This document shows positions 30,874 through 40,940 of a stretch of DNA of 64,000 bases, one piece after another. Location: assembly GCF_002096845.1 (NCBI RefSeq), contig NZ_NCVK01000010.1, positions 1-64,000 of the forward strand, read 5' to 3'. Made by a program: the position numbers and the translations under genes. Within the stretch, counting starts at the first letter, position 1. Every line of letters starts with the position of its first letter. Source of the stretch: Streptococcus mitis. Lineage in GTDB: Bacteria; Bacillota; Bacilli; Lactobacillales; Streptococcaceae. The notes under the pieces are model-generated. The model saw nothing but the letters and a program-made list of their open reading frames with translations, had not been told where the DNA came from and did no database searches.

Positions 30874-31914
30874 ATGGCAGAAATTACAGCTAAACTTGTA
30901 AAAGAGTTGCGTGAAAAATCTGGTGCTGGTGTTATGGACGCTAAAAAAGCATTGGTTGAAGTGGAAGGCGATATCGAAAAAGCGATTGAATTGCTTCGCG
31001 AAAAAGGTATGGCAAAAGCAGCTAAGAAAGCTGACCGTGTTGCTGCAGAAGGTTTGACTGGTGTTTATGTTGACGGTAACATTGCAGCAGTTGTTGAAGT
31101 AAATGCTGAAACTGACTTCGTTGCGAAAAACGCTCAATTTGTTGAGTTGGTAAACGCAACAGCTAAAGCAATCGTTGAAGGAAAACCAGCTAACAACGAA
31201 GAAGCTCTTGCTTTGACAATGCCTTCAGGTGAAACTCTTGAAGCCGCATACGTATCTGCAACAGCAACTATCGGAGAGAAAATCTCATTCCGTCGCTTTG
31301 CTTTGATTGAAAAAACAGATGCACAACACTTCGGAGCATACCAACACAACGGTGGACGTATCGGTGTTATCTCTGTAATCGAAGGTGGAGACGAAGCACT
31401 TGCTAAACAAATTTCAATGCACATCGCTGCTATGAAACCAACAGTTCTTTCATACAAAGAATTGGATGAGCAATTTGTTAAAGATGAGTTGGCACAATTG
31501 AACCACGTTATCGACCAAGATAACGAAAGCCGTGCAATGGTTAACAAACCAGCTCTTCCACACTTGAAGTATGGATCAAAATCTCAATTGACTGATGAAG
31601 TGATTGCTCAAGCTGAAGCTGACATCAAAGCTGAGTTGGCTGCAGAAGGCAAACCAGAAAAAATCTGGGATAAAATCATCCCAGGTAAAATGGATCGCTT
31701 CATGCTTGACAACACTAAAGTTGACCAAGCTTACACACTTCTTGCACAAGTTTACATCATGGATGACAGCAAGACAGTTGAAGCATACCTTGAATCAGTT
31801 AACGCTTCAGTAGTTGAGTTCGCTCGCTTTGAAGTTGGTGAAGGTATTGAGAAAGCTGCAAACGACTTTGAAGCTGAAGTTGCAGCTACAATGGCAGCAG
31901 CCTTGAATAACTAA
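30874..31914 (+). CDS. tsf: Translation elongation factor Ts
   Basis: The 346-residue factor recycles EF-Tu. It has the N-terminal UBA-like helix bundle ([22 protein letters not shown]) and the core motif [10 protein letters not shown], plus a long C-terminal insert normal for streptococci. ATAGGAGAATCAAA precedes the ATG. It is downstream of rpsB in the standard order. Confidence 0.97.
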   Translation: MAEITAKLVKELREKSGAGVMDAKKALVEVEGDIEKAIELLREKGMAKAAKKADRVAAEGLTGVYVDGNIAAVVEVNAETDFVAKNAQFVELVNATAKAIVEGKPANNEEALALTMPSGETLEAAYVSATATIGEKISFRRFALIEKTDAQHFGAYQHNGGRIGVISVIEGGDEALAKQISMHIAAMKPTVLSYKELDEQFVKDELAQLNHVIDQDNESRAMVNKPALPHLKYGSKSQLTDEVIAQAEADIKAELAAEGKPEKIWDKIIPGKMDRFMLDNTKVDQAYTLLAQVYIMDDSKTVEAYLESVNASVVEFARFEVGEGIEKAANDFEAEVAATMAAALNN

Positions 31915-31921
31915 TTATAGA

Positions 31922-31948
31922 AAGGAAGTAAATTTGCTTCCTTTTTTC
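31922..31948 (+). terminator. tsf terminator
   Basis: GGAAG and CTTCC flank a short loop and are followed by TTTTTT. Confidence 0.8.
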
Positions 31949-31990
31949 TATGCAGTCGATCCTTATAGGGAGAACTTCCTATTTTCAAGG

Positions 31991-32018
31991 TAAAAATAAA
32001 AAGCCCTATAATAAGGGC
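31991..32018 (-). terminator. cysK terminator
   Basis: On the minus strand the hairpin GCCC-TTATTATA-GGGC is followed by TTTTTATTTTTA. Confidence 0.75.
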
Positions 32019-32035
32019 CAATTGTATTTAGGAGA

Positions 32036-32962
32036 CTAAACTTCAAATTCATAGAGTGCTGTAGAGAGATAACGTTCACCGTTATCTGGTGCTAGAGCAA
32101 GGACTTTTTTACCTGTACCTAATTTTTTGGCAATCTCGATGGCTCCGTAGATAGCTGCAGCTGAAGAAATCCCTACAAGGAAACCTTCTTTTCCACCAAT
32201 TTCACGGCCGAGTGCAAGAGCATCATCTGACGTTACGCGAACGATACCATCATAGGCTTTAGTATCAAGTGTATCAGGAATAAATCCAGCTGAGATACCT
32301 TGAATTTTGTGAGGACCAGGTTTTTCACCAGATAGAATAGCAGATTCATCAGCTTCCACTGCATAAACTTGAATGTTTGAATTTGCTGATTTGAGTGCAT
32401 GAGAAACACCAGAAATCGTTCCACCGGTACCCACTCCAGCAACAAAGGCATCTAGTCCATCTTTACCGAAAGCAGCTAGTATTTCAGCTCCTGTTGTTCT
32501 TTCGTGTACTTCTGGATTTGCTGGGTTGTCAAATTGAAGAGGAAGGAAACCATCACGTTCAGCAGCGATTTCTTGAGCCTTAGCAATAGCACCTTTCATT
32601 CCTTCGCTACCAGGAGTAAGGACGAGTTCAGCACCATAGGCTTGGATAATCTTACGTCGTTCCACACTCATAGTTTCAGGCATAACGATAACGACTTTAT
32701 ACCCTTTAGCAGCCCCTACCCATGAAAGTCCAATACCAGTGTTTCCACTTGTTGCTTCAACAATAGTAGCACCCGGTTTTAGAATACCGTCTTGTTCCGC
32801 TTTTTCAATCATGCTAAGAGCAATACGATCTTTTACAGAAGAACCAGGATTAAATGCTTCAAGCTTTACATAGACATCTGCAGCACCTTCTGGCACAATG
32901 TTGTTGAGTTTAACAATCGGAGTTTGACCGATTAGTTCAGTAATGTTGTTATAAATAGACAT
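32036..32962 (-). CDS. cysK: Cysteine synthase (O-acetylserine sulfhydrylase)
   Basis: The 308-residue PLP enzyme makes cysteine from O-acetylserine and sulphide. It has the PLP lysine motif [10 protein letters not shown] (about residues 37-46), the substrate loop EATSGNTG and the phosphate-binding loop [10 protein letters not shown]. Naming between CysK and CysM is uncertain from sequence alone (pneumococcal annotations often say cysM). It is monocistronic. Confidence 0.94.
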   Translation of the reverse strand: MSIYNNITELIGQTPIVKLNNIVPEGAADVYVKLEAFNPGSSVKDRIALSMIEKAEQDGILKPGATIVEATSGNTGIGLSWVGAAKGYKVVIVMPETMSVERRKIIQAYGAELVLTPGSEGMKGAIAKAQEIAAERDGFLPLQFDNPANPEVHERTTGAEILAAFGKDGLDAFVAGVGTGGTISGVSHALKSANSNIQVYAVEADESAILSGEKPGPHKIQGISAGFIPDTLDTKAYDGIVRVTSDDALALGREIGGKEGFLVGISSAAAIYGAIEIAKKLGTGKKVLALAPDNGERYLSTALYEFEV

Positions 32963-32999
32963 ATGAATACCTCTTTGTATAAGATATCTCTAGTATAAC

Positions 33000-33247
33000 G
33001 CTATCTATACCATTTGTAAAATATAGAAATCCTATCGAAGTGATAGGATTTTTTTATATCACAGGTCTAAGCCATTAATTTTTAAGCGATTGTGATAGGC
33101 TAATTCTAGTAAATAGGTGTGAAGGAGAACGCTATCCGTTTTCTTTTTGAATTGCTTCATTTTCTAGTAGGTCTTGGCAAGCATCTTTTTATGTTGCTAA
33201 TTAAAGTAGCGATGAAAATATCAGTGAAACACTGTATTATCTATTAT
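33000..33247. other. Intergenic region without a supported gene
   Basis: These bases between cysK and yigZ hold an imperfect hairpin with T run (CTATC...GATAG near 33000-33055) and a 33-codon open frame on the minus strand (33160-33059, starting MKQFKKKTDSVLLHTY) without a convincing ribosome site. Preceding codons in the same frame contain a stop. It may be a remnant of a degraded gene; I cannot assign it. Confidence 0.35.
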
Positions 33248-33883
33248 TTACACTAGGTTTACAGGAACCTCAACTTCACGTAAACCTTGATCAGTTAAAG
33301 TGACTTTTCCATTAAAAAATTCCACAAGTGAAGCTTTAATAGTTTCTTTTTCTTCTTTATCAACATAAATCATTGTATCGACTTGATCTGTAAAGTTTGT
33401 ATCCAGTTCCATGAGATTATGTTCTTTAAGGAAGTTACTGTACTCTTGATACTGAGCGTAAGACATTTGAATAGCAATGCCCACCTGTTCCTTTATTTCA
33501 ATGATACCAATTTCTTTGACAGCTAAGGCAACACTGCCGGCGTAAGCACGAATTAGTCCTCCAGCGCCTAGTTTAATGCCACCAAAGTAGCGTGTCACTA
33601 CCACACAGACATTGGTGAGGTTGTGATTTTCTAGTACCCCTAGCATGGGAACGCCAGCAGTACCACTGGGCTCACCATCATCACTTGTACGTTTAATTTC
33701 ACTACGTTCTCCAATAATAAATGCAGAGCAGTTATGCGTCGCTTTGTAGTGTTCTTTTTTGATGGTGGTAATGAAGTCACGAGCCTCTTCTTCGTTATAA
33801 ACACGCTTGGCATGACAGATAAAGCGGGATTTTTTGATTTCTTCTTGGACTTGACCGTCCTCTTTAATTGTTCTAAATTCCAT
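33248..33883 (-). CDS. yigZ: YigZ/IMPACT family protein
   Basis: The 211-residue protein has the UPF0029/IMPACT N-terminal domain with the signature SDDGEPSGTAGVPML (about 69-83) and a C-terminal DUF1949 ferredoxin-like domain. The family is linked to translation regulation but its bacterial reaction is unknown. It diverges from comFA, and the short intergenic region contains the CIN box for comFA. Confidence 0.92.
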   Translation of the reverse strand: MEFRTIKEDGQVQEEIKKSRFICHAKRVYNEEEARDFITTIKKEHYKATHNCSAFIIGERSEIKRTSDDGEPSGTAGVPMLGVLENHNLTNVCVVVTRYFGGIKLGAGGLIRAYAGSVALAVKEIGIIEIKEQVGIAIQMSYAQYQEYSNFLKEHNLMELDTNFTDQVDTMIYVDKEEKETIKASLVEFFNGKVTLTDQGLREVEVPVNLV

Positions 33884-33924
33884 GATTTAATTGTACTAAA
33901 AAATTATCTAAAGTGCTAGATTTT

Positions 33925-33932
33925 TACGAATA
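33925..33932 (+). promoter_or_regulatory. CIN box (ComX/SigX promoter) of comFA
   Basis: TACGAATA preceded by TTTT is a perfect competence sigma-factor box, only eight bases before the comFA start. This short distance implies a near-leaderless transcript or an annotated start slightly too early. Confidence 0.9.
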
Positions 33933-33939
33933 AAGAAGT

Positions 33940-35238
33940 ATGAAAGTAAATCCAAATTATCTCGGTCGTTTGTTTACGGAGAATGAATTAACTGAAGAAG
34001 AACGTCAGTTGGCAGAGAAACTTCCAGCAATGAGAAAGGAGAAAGGGAAACTTTTCTGTCAACGTTGTGATAGTGCTATTTTAGATGAATGGTATTTGCC
34101 CATCGGTGCTTACTATTGTAGGGAGTGTTTACTGATGAAGCGTGTCAGGAGTGATCAAGATTTATACTATTTTCCGCAGGAGGATTTTCTGAAGCAAGAT
34201 GTTCTTAAATGGCGTGGTCAATTAACCCCTTTTCAAGAGAAGGTATCACAGGGACTAATTCGAGCGGTAGACAAGCAGGAGCCAACCTTAGTTCATGCGG
34301 TTACAGGAGCTGGAAAGACAGAAATGATTTATCAAGTAGTGGCTAAAGTGATTGATGAAGGTGGTGCAGTATGTTTGGCCAGTCCTCGCATAGATGTTTG
34401 TTTGGAGCTGTACAAGCGCCTGCAAAATGATTTTTCTTGTGAGGTAGCCCTCCTACATGGAGAATCGGAACCTTATTTTCGAACACCATTAGTTGTTGCG
34501 ACGACTCATCAGTTATTGAAATTTTATCAAGCTTTTGATTTACTGATAGTGGATGAAGTAGATGCCTTTCCTTATGTTGATAATCCAACGCTTTACCATG
34601 CTGTCAAGAATAGTGTAAAGGAGAATGGGCTGAGAATCTTTTTAACAGCGACTTCGACAGATGAATTAGATAGGAAAGTCCGTTTAGGAGAATTAAAAAG
34701 ACTGAGCTTGCCTAGACGATTCCATGGGAATCCATTGATTATTCCTAAACCAGTTTGGTTATCGGATTTTAATCGCTATTTGGATCAGAATCGTTTGTCA
34801 CCAAAGTTAAAGTCTTATATTGAGAAACAGAGAAAGACAGGTTATCCTTTACTCATTTTTGCATCAGAAATTAAAAAAGGGGAGCAGCTAAAAGAAATCT
34901 TACAGGAGCAATTTCCAAATGAGAAAATGGGTTTTGTTTCTTCTGTAACAGAAGATCGATTAGAGCAAGTGCAGGCTTTTCGAGATGGAGAACTGACAAT
35001 ACTTATCAGTACGACAATCTTGGAGCGAGGAGTTACCTTCCCTTGTGTGGATGTTTTTGTAGTAGAGGCCAATCATCGTCTGTTTACCAAGTCCAGTTTG
35101 ATTCAAATTGGTGGACGAGTTGGACGAAGTATGGATAGACCGACAGGAGATTTGCTTTTCTTTCATGACGGATTAAATGCTTCGATCAAGAAGGCAATTA
35201 AGGAAATTCAGCAGATGAACAAGGAGGCAGGCTTATGA
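33940..35238 (+). CDS. comFA: Competence DNA helicase/translocase ComFA
   Basis: The 432-residue protein pulls transforming single-stranded DNA across the membrane. It has an N-terminal four-Cys zinc finger (CQRCDSAI...YYCRECL), Walker A VTGAGKTE (about residue 120), DEVD box LIVDEVDAF, motif III TATST and a C-terminal helicase domain ending at QIGGRVGRS. It overlaps comFC by four bases and is preceded by a CIN box. Confidence 0.97.
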   Translation: MKVNPNYLGRLFTENELTEEERQLAEKLPAMRKEKGKLFCQRCDSAILDEWYLPIGAYYCRECLLMKRVRSDQDLYYFPQEDFLKQDVLKWRGQLTPFQEKVSQGLIRAVDKQEPTLVHAVTGAGKTEMIYQVVAKVIDEGGAVCLASPRIDVCLELYKRLQNDFSCEVALLHGESEPYFRTPLVVATTHQLLKFYQAFDLLIVDEVDAFPYVDNPTLYHAVKNSVKENGLRIFLTATSTDELDRKVRLGELKRLSLPRRFHGNPLIIPKPVWLSDFNRYLDQNRLSPKLKSYIEKQRKTGYPLLIFASEIKKGEQLKEILQEQFPNEKMGFVSSVTEDRLEQVQAFRDGELTILISTTILERGVTFPCVDVFVVEANHRLFTKSSLIQIGGRVGRSMDRPTGDLLFFHDGLNASIKKAIKEIQQMNKEAGL

Positions 35239-35897
35239 AGTGTTTGTTATGTGGGCAGATAATGAAGACTGTTTTAACTTTTAGTAGTCTCTTGCTTTTG
35301 AGGAATGATGACTCTTGTCTTTGTTCAGACTGTGATTCTACTTTTGAGAGAATTGGAGAAGAGCACTGTCCAAACTGTATGAAAATAGGATTGTCAACAA
35401 AGTGTCAAGATTGTCAACTTTGGTGTAAAGAGGGAATTGAGGTCTCCCATAGAGCGATTTTTACTTACAATCAAGCTATGAAAGATTTTTTTAGTCGGTA
35501 TAAGTTTGATGGAGACTTCCTTTTAAGAAAAGTTTTCGCTTCATTTTTAAGTGAGGAGTTGAGAAAGTACAAAGAGTATCAATTTGTTGTAATTCCCCTA
35601 AGTCCTGAAAGATTGCTTGATAGAGGATTTAATCAGGTTGAAGGTTTAGTTGAAGCAGCAGGTTTCAAGTATCTGGATTTATTAGAGAAAAGAGAAGAGA
35701 GAGCTAGTTCTTCTAAAAGTCGCTCAGAACGCTTGACGACAGAACTTCCTTTCTTTATTAAAAGTGGATTCAGCATTCCTAAGAAAGTCCTACTTATAGA
35801 TGATATTTATACTACAGGAACAACTATAAATCGTGTGAAGAAATTGCTGGAAGAAGCTGGTGCTGAGGATGTAAAAACTTTTTCCCTTGTAAGATGA
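35235..35897 (+). CDS. comFC: Competence protein ComFC
   Basis: The 220-residue protein has an N-terminal double zinc finger (CLLCGQ, CSDCD, CPNCMK, CQDCQ) and a phosphoribosyltransferase-like domain with the PRPP loop VLLIDDIYTTGTT (about 186-198). It interacts with ComFA and is needed for transformation; no PRTase reaction is established. It is the second gene of the CIN-box operon. Confidence 0.95.
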   Translation: MKCLLCGQIMKTVLTFSSLLLLRNDDSCLCSDCDSTFERIGEEHCPNCMKIGLSTKCQDCQLWCKEGIEVSHRAIFTYNQAMKDFFSRYKFDGDFLLRKVFASFLSEELRKYKEYQFVVIPLSPERLLDRGFNQVEGLVEAAGFKYLDLLEKREERASSSKSRSERLTTELPFFIKSGFSIPKKVLLIDDIYTTGTTINRVKKLLEEAGAEDVKTFSLVR

Positions 35898-35976
35898 GGA
35901 AAAAATTTGCAAAAATAAAATGAAAGCGTTATAATGAAATCAGAAAAACAAAAATGTTTAGAAAGAAGGTACTCAT

Positions 35977-36525
35977 ATGATTAAATATAGTATCCGTGGT
36001 GAAAACCTAGAAGTAACAGAAGCAATTCGTGATTATGTAGTTTCTAAACTCGAAAAGATCGAAAAGTATTTTCAAGCTGAACAAGAGTTGGATGCTCGAG
36101 TTAACTTGAAGGTGTATCGTGAAAAAACGGCTAAAGTGGAGGTGACGATTCCGCTTGGCTCAATTACTCTTCGTGCAGAAGATGTGTCTCAAGATATGTA
36201 TGGTTCAATTGACCTTGTAACCGATAAAATTGAACGTCAGATTCGTAAAAATAAAACAAAAATTGAGCGTAAAAATAAAAACAAGGTAGCAACTAGTCAA
36301 TTATTTACAGATGCCTTGGTGGAAGATCCAAATGTTGTCCAGTCTAGAGTTGTTCGTTCAAAACAAATTGATTTAAAACCAATGGATTTGGAAGAAGCTA
36401 TTCTACAGATGGATTTGTTGGGACATGATTTCTTTATCTATGTGGATGTTGAAGATCAAACAACTAATGTGATTTATCGTCGTGAGGATGGCGAAATTGG
36501 TTTGTTAGAAGTTAAAGAATTTTAA
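35977..36525 (+). CDS. hpf: Long-form ribosome hibernation-promoting factor
   Basis: The 182-residue protein has an N-terminal HPF/YfiA domain (about 1-100, opening MIKYSIRGENLEVTEAIRDYV) and a C-terminal dimerisation domain (about 125-180, EAILQMDLLGHDFFIYVD). Long HPF makes inactive 100S ribosome dimers. It lies just downstream of comFC with its own AAAGGT ribosome region. Confidence 0.95.
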   Translation: MIKYSIRGENLEVTEAIRDYVVSKLEKIEKYFQAEQELDARVNLKVYREKTAKVEVTIPLGSITLRAEDVSQDMYGSIDLVTDKIERQIRKNKTKIERKNKNKVATSQLFTDALVEDPNVVQSRVVRSKQIDLKPMDLEEAILQMDLLGHDFFIYVDVEDQTTNVIYRREDGEIGLLEVKEF

Positions 36526-36540
36526 TTTCAATATGTGTAA

Positions 36541-36576
36541 AGGAAGGTTTACTGAATTGTAAACCTTCCTTTTCTT
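36541..36576 (+). terminator. hpf terminator
   Basis: AGGAAGGTTT and AAACCTTCCT form a 10-bp stem followed by TTTCTT. Confidence 0.9.
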
Positions 36577-36635
36577 ATAGTTGATAGAATTACTGATTAC
36601 ACTTTTAAAAAGTCGCTTTTTGGTGGTTATTATGG

Positions 36636-36641
36636 TATAAT
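36636..36641 (+). promoter_or_regulatory. -10 element of gdpP operon
   Basis: TATGGTATAAT has TATAAT at 36636-36641, 20 bases before the ATG at 36661. It excludes the in-frame ATG at 36640 as a real start. No clear -35 was found. Confidence 0.65.
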
Positions 36642-36660
36642 GGGTGCCAAGAGGTTTGGA

Positions 36661-38634
36661 ATGAAAAAATTTTATGTAAGTCCTATTTTCCCCTTAATAT
36701 TAGGAATAGTGGCGTTCGGAGTGCTATCTGTGCAACTTGTTTTTGTAACGAATACACTGGTAACGCTATTTCTTTTGCTACTTATTTTGGGTTCATATAT
36801 TTTACTATTCATCCATCAAAGAGACTACTACTCAAGGAGTGAAGTAGAACAAATCCAGTATGTAAACCACCAAGCTGAAGATAGTTTGACAACCTTGTTA
36901 GAACAGATGCCTGTTGGGGTAATTAAATTAGACTTGTCGTCAGGTGACGTTGAATGGTTTAATCCTTATGCTGAATTGATTTTGACTAATGAAGTGGGCG
37001 AGATTGATGTGGCATTAATTCAAACAATTATCAAGGCTTCTGTGGGGAACCCAGGTTCTTATGCTACCTTGGGTGAGACCCGTTATTCGGTTCATATGGA
37101 CAAGGTGTCTGGGGTTCTTTACTTCTTTGATGTGTCTGGTGAATATGAAGCGACTGTTGAGTTAGTAACGAGTCGGCCTGTTATTGGGATCGTTTCCGTT
37201 GACAACTATGATGATTTAGAAGATGAAACATCGGAGTCTGATATTAGTCATATCAATAGTTTTGTAGCCAATTTTGTTTCAGAATTTGCTGGTAAATATG
37301 CCATGTTTTCCCGTCGAGTGAGTATGGATCGTTTTTATCTGTTTACGGACTATACGGTGCTTGAGGGCTTGATGAATGATAAATTTTCTGTTATCGATGC
37401 TTTCAGAGAAGAGTCGAAACAGAGACAGTTGCCATTGACCTTAAGTATGGGATTTTCTTATGGTGATGGAAATCATGATGAAATAGGGAAAGTTGCTTTA
37501 CTCAACTTGAACTTGGCTGAAGTGCGTGGTGGCGACCAGGTGGTTGTCAAGGAGAATGACGAAACGAAAAATCCCGTTTATTTTGGTGGTGGATCTGCGG
37601 CGTCAATTAAGCGTACAAGGACACGTACGCGCGCTATGATGACAGCTATTTCAGATAAAATTAGAAGTGTAGATCAGGTTTTTGTAGTTGGTCACAAAAA
37701 TCTGGATATGGATGCTTTGGGCTCTGCTGTAGGTATGCAGTTATTTGCCAGCAATGTGACTCAAAATAGCTATGCTCTTTACGATGAAGAACAAATGTCT
37801 CCGGATATTGAACGTGCTATTTCATTCTTAGAAAAAGAAGGAGTTACGAAGTTGTTGTCTGTCAAGGAGGCAATGGGGATGGTGACCAATCGTTCTTTGT
37901 TGATTCTTGTAGACCATTCAAAGACAGCTTTAACTTTATCGAAAGAATTTTATGATTTATTTACCCAAACCATCGTCATTGACCACCATCGAAGGGATCA
38001 GGATTTCCCAGATAATGCAGTTATTACTTATATCGAAAGTGGTGCAAGCAGTGCCAGTGAGTTGGTAACAGAATTGATTCAGTTCCAGAATTCTAAGAAA
38101 AATCGTTTGAGTCGTATGCAAGCAAGTGTTTTAATGGCTGGTATGATGCTGGATACTAAAAATTTTACCTCACGAGTGACTAGTCGGACATTTGATGTTG
38201 CTAGCTATCTCAGAACGAGAGGAAGTGATAGTATTGCTATCCAAGAAATCGCTGCGACAGATTTTGAAGAATATCGTGAGGTCAATGAACTGATTTTACA
38301 GGGGCGTAAATTAGGTTCAGATGTATTGATAGCAGAGGCTACGGACTCGAAATGCTATGACACAGTTGTTATTAGTAAGGCAGCAGATGCCATGTTAGCC
38401 ATGTCAGGTATTGAAGCGAGTTTTGTTCTTGCAAAGAATACACAAGGATTTATATCTATCTCAGCTCGAAGTCGTAGTAAATTGAATGTACAACGGATTA
38501 TGGAAGAGCTGGGAGGTGGAGGCCACTTTAATTTAGCAGCAGCTCAAATTAAGGATTTAACCTTGTCAGAAGCAGGTGAAAAACTGACAGAAATTGTATT
38601 AAATGAAATAAAGGAAAAGGAGAAAGAAGAATGA
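36661..38634 (+). CDS. gdpP: Cyclic-di-AMP phosphodiesterase GdpP (Pde1)
   Basis: The 657-residue membrane protein has two N-terminal membrane segments (about 5-55), a PAS-like region, a degenerate GGDEF domain (about 170-300) and a DHH/DHHA1 phosphodiesterase (DHH motif in [24 protein letters not shown]-terminal [11 protein letters not shown]). It cleaves c-di-AMP. I prefer the ATG at 36661 because the -10 at 36636 and ribosome site AAGAGG precede it. It overlaps rplI by four bases. Confidence 0.95.
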   Translation: MKKFYVSPIFPLILGIVAFGVLSVQLVFVTNTLVTLFLLLLILGSYILLFIHQRDYYSRSEVEQIQYVNHQAEDSLTTLLEQMPVGVIKLDLSSGDVEWFNPYAELILTNEVGEIDVALIQTIIKASVGNPGSYATLGETRYSVHMDKVSGVLYFFDVSGEYEATVELVTSRPVIGIVSVDNYDDLEDETSESDISHINSFVANFVSEFAGKYAMFSRRVSMDRFYLFTDYTVLEGLMNDKFSVIDAFREESKQRQLPLTLSMGFSYGDGNHDEIGKVALLNLNLAEVRGGDQVVVKENDETKNPVYFGGGSAASIKRTRTRTRAMMTAISDKIRSVDQVFVVGHKNLDMDALGSAVGMQLFASNVTQNSYALYDEEQMSPDIERAISFLEKEGVTKLLSVKEAMGMVTNRSLLILVDHSKTALTLSKEFYDLFTQTIVIDHHRRDQDFPDNAVITYIESGASSASELVTELIQFQNSKKNRLSRMQASVLMAGMMLDTKNFTSRVTSRTFDVASYLRTRGSDSIAIQEIAATDFEEYREVNELILQGRKLGSDVLIAEATDSKCYDTVVISKAADAMLAMSGIEASFVLAKNTQGFISISARSRSKLNVQRIMEELGGGGHFNLAAAQIKDLTLSEAGEKLTEIVLNEIKEKEKEE

Positions 38635-39083
38635 AAGTAATCTTTTTAGCAGATGTTAAAGGAAAAGGTAAAAAAGGCGAAATTAAGGAAGTACCAACAG
38701 GGTATGCGCAAAACTTCCTTATCAAAAAGAATCTAGCCAAAGAAGCGACTGCTCAAGCTGTAGGTGAACTTCGTGGTAAACAAAAATCTGAAGAAAAAGC
38801 TCACGCTGAGATGATTGCAGAAGCAAAAGCAATTAAAGCCCAACTAGAAGCAGAGGAAACTATTGTAGAATTTGTTGAAAAGGTTGGTCCAGATGGCCGT
38901 ACCTTTGGTTCCATTACCAATAAGAAGATTGCAGAAGAACTGCAAAAGCAATTTGGAATTAAGATTGATAAACGTCATATTCAAGTACAAGCTCCGATTC
39001 GAGCAGTTGGTTTGATTGATGTACCAGTGAAAATCTATCAAGATATCACAAGTGTGATCAATCTTCGTGTGAAAGAAGGGTAA
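38631..39083 (+). CDS. rplI: 50S ribosomal protein L9
   Basis: The 150-residue protein starts [21 protein letters not shown], has the [10 protein letters not shown] signature and the long central helix typical of L9. It is coupled to gdpP upstream and followed by dnaB, a conserved trio. Confidence 0.97.
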   Translation: MKVIFLADVKGKGKKGEIKEVPTGYAQNFLIKKNLAKEATAQAVGELRGKQKSEEKAHAEMIAEAKAIKAQLEAEETIVEFVEKVGPDGRTFGSITNKKIAEELQKQFGIKIDKRHIQVQAPIRAVGLIDVPVKIYQDITSVINLRVKEG

Positions 39084-39126
39084 ATTTACACTTTCTTGAC
39101 AAGATTGTAAAAGGAAGGGAAGTCTG

Positions 39127-40485
39127 ATGGCAGAAGTAGAAGAGTTACGAGTACAACCTCAAGATATCTTAGCTGAGCAATCCGTTTTAGGGGCTATCTT
39201 TATTGACGAGAGTAAGCTTGTTTTTGTTCGAGAATATATTGAGTCTCGGGACTTTTTTAAGTATGCCCATCGTTTGATTTTCCAAGCTATAGTCGATTTA
39301 TCCGATCGTGGCGATGCTATAGATGCAACAACGGTTCGTACTATTCTTGATAATCAAGGTGATTTGCAGAATATTGGTGGTCTGTCTTACTTGGTTGAGA
39401 TTGTCAATTCTGTGCCAACTTCTGCTAATGCGGAGTATTATGCTAAGATTGTTGCAGAGAAGGCCATGCTACGTCGATTAATCTCCAAGTTGACAGAGTC
39501 TGTCAATCAAGCTTACGAGGCTTCGCAACCAGCTGATGAAATCATTGCTCAGGCAGAAAAAGGCCTGATTGATGTCAGCGAAAATGCTAATCGAAGTGGA
39601 TTTAAGAACATTCGAGATGTGTTGAATGTCAACTTTGGGAATCTGGAAGCTCGTTCGCAACAAACGACCGATATTACAGGTATTGCGACAGGCTACCGTG
39701 ATTTAGATCATATGACGACTGGTCTGCATGAAGAGGAGTTGATTATCTTAGCAGCCCGTCCAGCGGTTGGTAAGACAGCCTTTGCCTTGAATATTGCACA
39801 GAATATTGGGACCAAGTTGGACAAAACGGTTGCTATCTTTTCGCTCGAAATGGGTGCGGAAAGTCTAGTGGATCGTATGTTGGCGGCAGAAGGTTTGGTA
39901 GAATCGCATTCTATCCGTACGGGTCAATTGACTGATGAGGAGTGGCAAAAATATACCATTGCTCAAGGGAATCTAGCGAATGCAAGTATCTATATCGATG
40001 ATACGCCAGGGATTCGGATTACAGAGATTCGTTCTCGTTCTCGTAAACTGGCTCAAGAAACTGGAAATCTTGGTTTGATTTTAATAGACTATTTGCAGCT
40101 TATCACGGGAACTGGTCGGGAAAATCGTCAACAAGAGGTTTCAGAAATTTCACGTCAGTTGAAAATTTTAGCCAAGGAACTGAAAGTTCCCGTAATTGCT
40201 CTGAGTCAGCTTTCTCGTGGTGTAGAACAACGTCAGGACAAGAGGCCAGTCTTGTCTGATATTCGTGAATCTGGGTCTATTGAGCAGGACGCTGATATCG
40301 TAGCCTTTCTTTATCGCGACGACTACTATGAGCGTGGTGGTGAAGAAGAGGAAGGCATACCAAATAATAAGGTAGAAGTTATTATCGAGAAAAACCGTAG
40401 TGGAGCTCGTGGAACAGTGGAATTAATTTTCCAAAAAGAATACAATAAATTTTCAAGTATTTCAAAAAGGGAGGAAATAAGATGA
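39127..40485 (+). CDS. dnaB: Replicative DNA helicase DnaB (DnaC in Bacillus naming)
   Basis: The 452-residue helicase has the N-terminal hairpin domain (about 10-115) and a RecA-like motor with Walker A ARPAVGKTAFALN (about 205-217), Walker B LILIDYLQL and the Q-loop region LSQLSRGVEQRQDKRP. It unwinds DNA ahead of the fork. Length is standard. It overlaps the next gene by four bases. Confidence 0.97.
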   Translation: MAEVEELRVQPQDILAEQSVLGAIFIDESKLVFVREYIESRDFFKYAHRLIFQAIVDLSDRGDAIDATTVRTILDNQGDLQNIGGLSYLVEIVNSVPTSANAEYYAKIVAEKAMLRRLISKLTESVNQAYEASQPADEIIAQAEKGLIDVSENANRSGFKNIRDVLNVNFGNLEARSQQTTDITGIATGYRDLDHMTTGLHEEELIILAARPAVGKTAFALNIAQNIGTKLDKTVAIFSLEMGAESLVDRMLAAEGLVESHSIRTGQLTDEEWQKYTIAQGNLANASIYIDDTPGIRITEIRSRSRKLAQETGNLGLILIDYLQLITGTGRENRQQEVSEISRQLKILAKELKVPVIALSQLSRGVEQRQDKRPVLSDIRESGSIEQDADIVAFLYRDDYYERGGEEEEGIPNNKVEVIIEKNRSGARGTVELIFQKEYNKFSSISKREEIR

Positions 40486-40748
40486 CAGATGCATTTACAG
40501 ATGTAGCTAAGATGAAAAAAATTAAAGAGGAAATCAAGGCGCATGAGGGTCATGTAATCGAAATGACTTTGGAAAATGGGCGTAAGCGCCAAAAAAATAG
40601 ATTGGGTAAGCTAATTGAGGTTTATCCATCCCTATTTATCGTTGAATTTGGAAATGTTGAAGGAGATAAACAAGCTAATGTTTACGTTGAATCCTTTACT
40701 TACTCAGATATCCTTACTGAAAAGAATTTGATTCATTATCTGGACTAA
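40482..40748 (+). CDS. veg: Veg-family protein
   Basis: The 88-residue protein matches the Veg (DUF1021) pattern: a short helical N-terminus, then LENGRKRQKNRLGKLIEVYPSLF and a C-terminal FTYSDILTE. In Bacillus Veg stimulates biofilm formation; the mechanism is not fully settled. It is coupled to dnaB and followed by a terminator. Confidence 0.85.
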   Translation: MTDAFTDVAKMKKIKEEIKAHEGHVIEMTLENGRKRQKNRLGKLIEVYPSLFIVEFGNVEGDKQANVYVESFTYSDILTEKNLIHYLD

Positions 40749-40772
40749 AGTGAGAAATTTTCTCACTTTTTC
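40747..40772 (+). terminator. veg terminator
   Basis: AAAGTGAGAAA pairs with TTTCTCACTTT and is followed by a T-rich tail. Confidence 0.85.
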
Positions 40773-40779
40773 TTTTTTC

Positions 40780-40787
40780 TTCGAATA
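40780..40787 (+). promoter_or_regulatory. Near-perfect CIN box upstream of cbpD
   Basis: TTCGAATA matches TACGAATA at seven of eight bases. Because cbpD is a late-competence gene in pneumococcus, this is the likely ComX promoter, 154 bases before the start codon. A BOX element occupies most of the leader. Confidence 0.55.
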
Positions 40788-40813
40788 GTTTAAGTGAAGG
40801 TAATCTTCGATTT

Positions 40814-40917
40814 ATACTCTTCGAAAATCAAATTCAAACCACGTCAGCTTCGCCTTGCCGTACTCAAGTACAGCCTGCGGCTAGCTTCCTAGTTTGCTCT
40901 TTGATTTTCATTGAGTA
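40814..40917 (-). repeat. BOX element (short A-C type)
   Basis: The 104-base sequence runs from ATACTCTTCGAAAATC to TTTTCATTGAGTA, i.e. boxC then boxA when read on the plus strand, without boxB. It matches the element at 52318-52421 in length and at nearly all positions. BOX elements are abundant mobile-derived repeats of mitis-group streptococci. Confidence 0.9.
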
Positions 40918-40940
40918 CTATACTATTTCAAGGAGGAAGA

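Noticed and set aside
33059..33160. 33-codon minus-strand ORF
   Set aside because: No ribosome site or recognised similarity; left as unassigned intergenic sequence.
40814..40917. Possible RUP or insertion-sequence remnant
   Set aside because: The ends and internal modules match BOX A and C and the same unit recurs twice in the window.
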